Below, one piece after another: positions 7,134 to 8,946 of a DNA stretch of 8,946 nt. The notes beneath the pieces were generated by a model. That model was not told the origin of the DNA. It made no database searches and was given only the letters and a program-made list of their open reading frames with translations. The position numbers and the translations under genes are program-made. This DNA is from Syntrophothermus sp. UBA1445 (GTDB lineage: Bacteria > Bacillota > Syntrophomonadia > Syntrophomonadales > DTU052). The stretch spans positions 1,170 to 10,115 of the forward strand of contig DCTH01000193.1 of assembly GCA_002329495.1 (NCBI GenBank). Reading direction: 5' to 3'. The first letter of the stretch is position 1. Each line of letters starts with the position of its first letter.

Positions 7134-7862
7134 ATGAAAGAAATGCTCAAGAGGATCCTGGCTTCCTTTAAGTTTTTTCTGGTAAAAGTGCTCCTCAGGA
7201 GCAGGGCTTATCGGTATATCTATTATGTCGGCAGTACCGAAGTTCTGCCGCCACCACTGACTGCAGATGAAGAAGGTCACCTTATACGCCAACTGGAGAA
7301 TGGGGATTTATCGGTAAAGAGCAGCCTGATCGAACACAATCTAAGGCTGGTCGTTTATATCGCCAAAAAGTTTGAAAATACAGGCATCAACATTGAGGAT
7401 CTGGTCTCAATAGGAACCATCGGCCTAATCAAAGCAGTTAACACCTTCGATCCACAAAAGAACATCAAATTGGCTACCTACGCCTCCCGCTGTATAGAAA
7501 ATGAAATCCTGATGTACCTGCGGCGGAATATGAAGACCAAGATTGAAGTCTCTCTGGATGAGCCTTTAAACATCGATTGGGATGGCAACGAATTGCTGTT
7601 ATCTGATGTGTTAGGGACCGAAGTAGATATGATTTACAAGCAGATAGAAGAAGAAGTCGAGAAAAAACTCCTTTCGCAGGCCATGTTGAAACTCTCTCCC
7701 CGGGAGAAAAAGATAATCCAACTCCGGTTTGGGTTGGAAGATGGGAATGAGAAAACCCAGAAAGAGGTGGCTGACGTCCTGGGAATCTCACAGTCTTACA
7801 TATCAAGACTGGAGAAAAGGATTCTGCGGCGGTTGCGAAGAGAGATAAGAAAAATAGAATAA
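7134..7862 (+). CDS. sigE: RNA polymerase sporulation sigma-E factor, pro-form
   Basis: Sigma-E directs early mother-cell transcription in sporulation. It is made as a membrane-bound inactive precursor and activated by SpoIIGA. The 242-residue product has an N-terminal hydrophobic, basic pro-sequence (about 1-30), then the conserved [13 protein letters not shown] that starts the mature protein. Sigma-70 region 2 (about 65-133) contains [20 protein letters not shown] and [20 protein letters not shown]. The sigma-E-specific [20 protein letters not shown] is at 142-161, and the region 4.2 helix-turn-helix is at about 207-231 ([20 protein letters not shown]). ATG 7134 has a strong GGGGGAGGT at 7116-7124, spaced a little far at 9-10 bases. 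The pro-sequence is about three residues longer than in Bacillus subtilis and has Arg/Tyr, not acidic residues, just before the mature start. Confidence 0.97.
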   Translation: MKEMLKRILASFKFFLVKVLLRSRAYRYIYYVGSTEVLPPPLTADEEGHLIRQLENGDLSVKSSLIEHNLRLVVYIAKKFENTGINIEDLVSIGTIGLIKAVNTFDPQKNIKLATYASRCIENEILMYLRRNMKTKIEVSLDEPLNIDWDGNELLLSDVLGTEVDMIYKQIEEEVEKKLLSQAMLKLSPREKKIIQLRFGLEDGNEKTQKEVADVLGISQSYISRLEKRILRRLRREIRKIE

Positions 7863-7888
7863 CCCCTTAATAAAACCATCTTATATTC

Positions 7889-7913
7889 AGGACCGGCAGG
7901 TCCTCTTTTTTTT
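7889..7913 (+). terminator. intrinsic terminator after sigE
   Basis: A 6-bp perfect stem (AGGACC 7889-7894, GGTCCT 7899-7904) with loop GGCA is followed by C and eight T residues (7906-7913). It sits 26 bases after the sigE stop and should largely uncouple mother-cell spoIIG transcription from forespore sigG. Confidence 0.88.
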
Positions 7914-7946
7914 GCCCAGATATTGGCTCTCCTGCCACCACCTTCA

Positions 7947-7973
7947 GAATAAATTAATACTTGAAGGTTAATA
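7947..7973 (+). promoter_or_regulatory. weak candidate forespore promoter ahead of sigG
   Basis: sigG must have its own promoter because a terminator precedes it, and in Bacillus it is read by sigma-F and then sigma-G. GAATA at 7947-7951 matches the sigma-G -35 pattern. GTTAATA at 7967-7973 is a 5-of-7 match to the -10, but the spacer is 15 rather than 17-18. An alternative sigma-F-like -10 is GATGAAAATT at 7979-7988, which lacks a good -35. Neither is convincing alone; the position is the main support. Confidence 0.22.
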
Positions 7974-7979
7974 CTGAAG

Positions 7980-8018
7980 ATGAAAATTCGCTCATTAATG
8001 AGAGGACGGGAAGCTTAG
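7980..8018 (+). other. possible 12-codon leader ORF abutting sigG
   Basis: An ATG at 7980 opens a 12-codon frame (MKIRSLMRGREA) whose TAG stop (8016-8018) directly touches the sigG ATG at 8019. A perfect 12-base palindrome, CTCATTAATGAG (7991-8002), lies within it and overlaps the purine-rich GAGAGGA that is the best sigG SD. No strong SD precedes the leader ATG; GAAGG at 7963-7967 is 12 bases away. If translated it could couple or tune sigG translation, but chance is quite possible. Confidence 0.2.
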
Positions 8019-8789
8019 ATGATAAACAAGGTCGAAATCTGTGGTGTAAATACCTCCAATCTCCCGGTTCTCAAGAATGAAGAAATGAAAAAACTCTTTT
8101 TAAAGGTACAGGAGGGGGAAAGAGAAGCCCGAGAGGACCTTATCAAGGGTAATCTGAGATTAGTCCTGAGTGTTATCCAGAGGTTCAGCAACCGTGGCGA
8201 ATACGTGGACGATCTCTTTCAAGTAGGTTGCATTGGCCTTATAAAGGCCATCGACAATTTTGATGTCACGCAAAACGTGCGGTTTTCCACATATGCCGTT
8301 CCCATGATAATCGGCGAAATTCGTCGCTATCTTAGAGACAATAATCCCATACGCGTATCGCGCTCGCTGCGCGACACGGCGTACAAGGCGCTCAAATCCC
8401 GCGAAGAACTGACCTATCAAAGCGGGCGCGAACCGAGCATAAACGAGATCGCCAAGGATATGGACATCCCCGAAGAGGAAGTCGTAAACGCGCTTGAGGC
8501 GATACAGGATCCCATATCACTGTTTGATCCCGTCTATCAGGACGGAGGCGACGCGATATATGTCATGGACCAGCTGCGCGACGAACGCGTCAGCGAGGAT
8601 GAATGGGTGCGCGACCTTTCGCTCAACCAGGCGCTCAGCCGCCTGGGCGAGCGCGAACGCAATATAATCATGCGGCGCTTTTTTCAGGGGCGCACGCAGA
8701 TGGAAATCGCCGATGAAATCGGCATTTCACAGGCCCAGGTCTCCCGGCTCGAAAAATCCGCGCTGCAGCAGATGCGCCGGTACGTTTGA
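8019..8789 (+). CDS. sigG: RNA polymerase sporulation sigma-G factor (appears to be a hybrid of two sources)
   Basis: Sigma-G directs late forespore transcription after engulfment. The 256-residue product is complete, close to the 260 of Bacillus subtilis. It starts with the sigma-G hallmark KVEICGV and LPVLKNEEM. Region 2 (about 44-106) contains NLRLVLSVIQRFSNRGEYVD and FSTYAVPMIIGEIRRYLRDN. Then come PIRVSRSLRD (110-119), region 3, DGGDAIYVMDQL (175-186), and the region 4 helix-turn-helix TQMEIADEIGISQAQVSRLE (226-245). Both halves are sigma-G, not sigma-F. The best SD, GAGAGGA at 8000-8006, is 12 bases from ATG 8019, a weak arrangement, but the protein start matches the family. Codon use breaks at about residue 111: CGC is 1 of 9 Arg codons before and 14 of 17 after, GCG is 0 of 3 Ala before and 7 of 10 after, and the stop is TGA, unlike every other complete gene here. 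The 3' part probably derives from another genome. Confidence 0.95.
   Translation: MINKVEICGVNTSNLPVLKNEEMKKLFLKVQEGEREAREDLIKGNLRLVLSVIQRFSNRGEYVDDLFQVGCIGLIKAIDNFDVTQNVRFSTYAVPMIIGEIRRYLRDNNPIRVSRSLRDTAYKALKSREELTYQSGREPSINEIAKDMDIPEEEVVNALEAIQDPISLFDPVYQDGGDAIYVMDQLRDERVSEDEWVRDLSLNQALSRLGERERNIIMRRFFQGRTQMEIADEIGISQAQVSRLEKSALQQMRRYV
8334..8352. other. compositional breakpoint inside sigG (probable chimera joint)
   Basis: The last codon in the window's own style is AGA for Arg106 (8334-8336); the first in the new style is CGC for Arg112 (8352-8354). Between them is the near-invariant RDNNPIR segment. To the right, sequence is rich in CGC, GCG and the tetramer GCGC. By hand count GCGC occurs about a dozen times in the 450 bases after the joint, roughly as often as in all 8.3 kb before it. 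GC of sampled 60-base lines rises from roughly 37-48% to about 53-63%. The exact joint could be anywhere in the conserved stretch shared by both sources. Confidence 0.75.
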
Positions 8790-8802
8790 CGCCCATATTT
8801 TT

Positions 8803-8834
8803 AAAAAACGGCAGGACGCCTACGCGTCCTGCCG
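8803..8834 (-). terminator. intrinsic terminator of the converging minus-strand gene
   Basis: A perfect 11-bp GC-rich stem (8809-8819 with 8824-8834) has a CTAC loop. Read on the minus strand it is followed by six T residues (A-run 8803-8808 on +), 13 bases after the minus-strand stop codon. On + it is followed by CAAAATTT, with no proper T-run, so it serves sigG less well, though a stem this strong may act in both directions. Confidence 0.85.
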
Positions 8835-8847
8835 CAAAATTTACCTA

Positions 8848-8946
8848 TCAATCGTTGAAATAGGCATCTACCGAGTACTTGGGATTGAGCTGTTCCACCC
8901 ATGCGTCGACGGTCTGCGTCATGTGATCCTCGCGCACGTCCTCAAC
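8848..8946 (-). CDS. unidentified protein, C-terminal 32 residues (cut by window end)
   Basis: The minus strand is open from the window edge to a TGA at 8848-8850, giving 32 residues that begin VEDVREDHMTQTVDAW and end NPKYSVDAYFND. That this is the tail of a real gene is supported by the strong terminator placed just past the stop and by GC-rich third positions matching the 3' part of sigG. The fragment is acidic and without membrane segments. The pattern of an aromatic-anchored helix (DAWVEQL) followed by a short strand at the very C-terminus recalls the tails of PrsA/SurA-type peptidyl-prolyl isomerases, but 32 residues are too few to decide, so I leave the function unknown. It converges on sigG and shares the composition of the region right of the breakpoint. 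Confidence 0.6.
   Translation of the reverse strand, partial: VEDVREDHMTQTVDAWVEQLNPKYSVDAYFND

Noticed and set aside
1..8946. CRISPR array, tRNA or rRNA genes, insertion sequences, phage attachment sites
   Set aside because: No regularly spaced repeats, cloverleaf or rRNA-like segments, transposase motifs or flanking direct repeats were seen on reading both strands.

Overview
The window is an 8.9-kb piece of chromosome from an endospore-forming, Gram-positive Firmicute, most likely a member of the Clostridia. The evidence is the typical Firmicute division block (ftsQ/divIB, DUF881, sbp, ftsA, ftsZ) followed directly by spoIIGA-sigE-sigG, which only endospore formers carry. Moderate GC, mixed arginine codons and frequent TTG/GTG starts point the same way. 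Genus cannot be fixed from sequence alone.

Layout, left to right. (1) 1-1613: the 3' end of murC and a complete murA, both for cytoplasmic synthesis of peptidoglycan precursors. (2) 1614-1748: a gap with a weak terminator-like hairpin and a good extended -10 promoter. (3) 1749-6020: the division block, ftsQ, a DUF881 membrane protein, sbp, ftsA and ftsZ, all on + and tightly spaced, closed by a strong terminator at 6050-6087. (4) 6216-7862: the spoIIG operon, spoIIGA (membrane protease) and sigE (pro-sigma-E), followed by a terminator. (5) 8019-8789: sigG, the late forespore sigma factor. (6) 8803-8946: a minus-strand terminator and the last 32 codons of a converging, unidentified gene.

The genes form a growth-to-sporulation sequence. 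MurC and MurA feed wall synthesis; FtsQ, FtsA and FtsZ build the septum. During sporulation SpoIIGA processes pro-sigma-E in the mother cell after septation, and sigma-G takes over in the forespore after engulfment.

The main anomaly is inside sigG. Up to about residue 111 its codons match the rest of the window. From residue 112 (about 8352) to the window end, codon use and GC change abruptly: CGC makes up 14 of 17 Arg codons after that point but 1 of 9 before it, and the stop becomes TGA. The joint lies in one of the most conserved stretches of sigma-G, in frame. I read the right-hand ~600 bases as coming from a different genome, most simply an assembly chimera between two sigG genes, less likely a natural recombination. 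Apart from this the window is conventional, and I found no convincing undescribed system.
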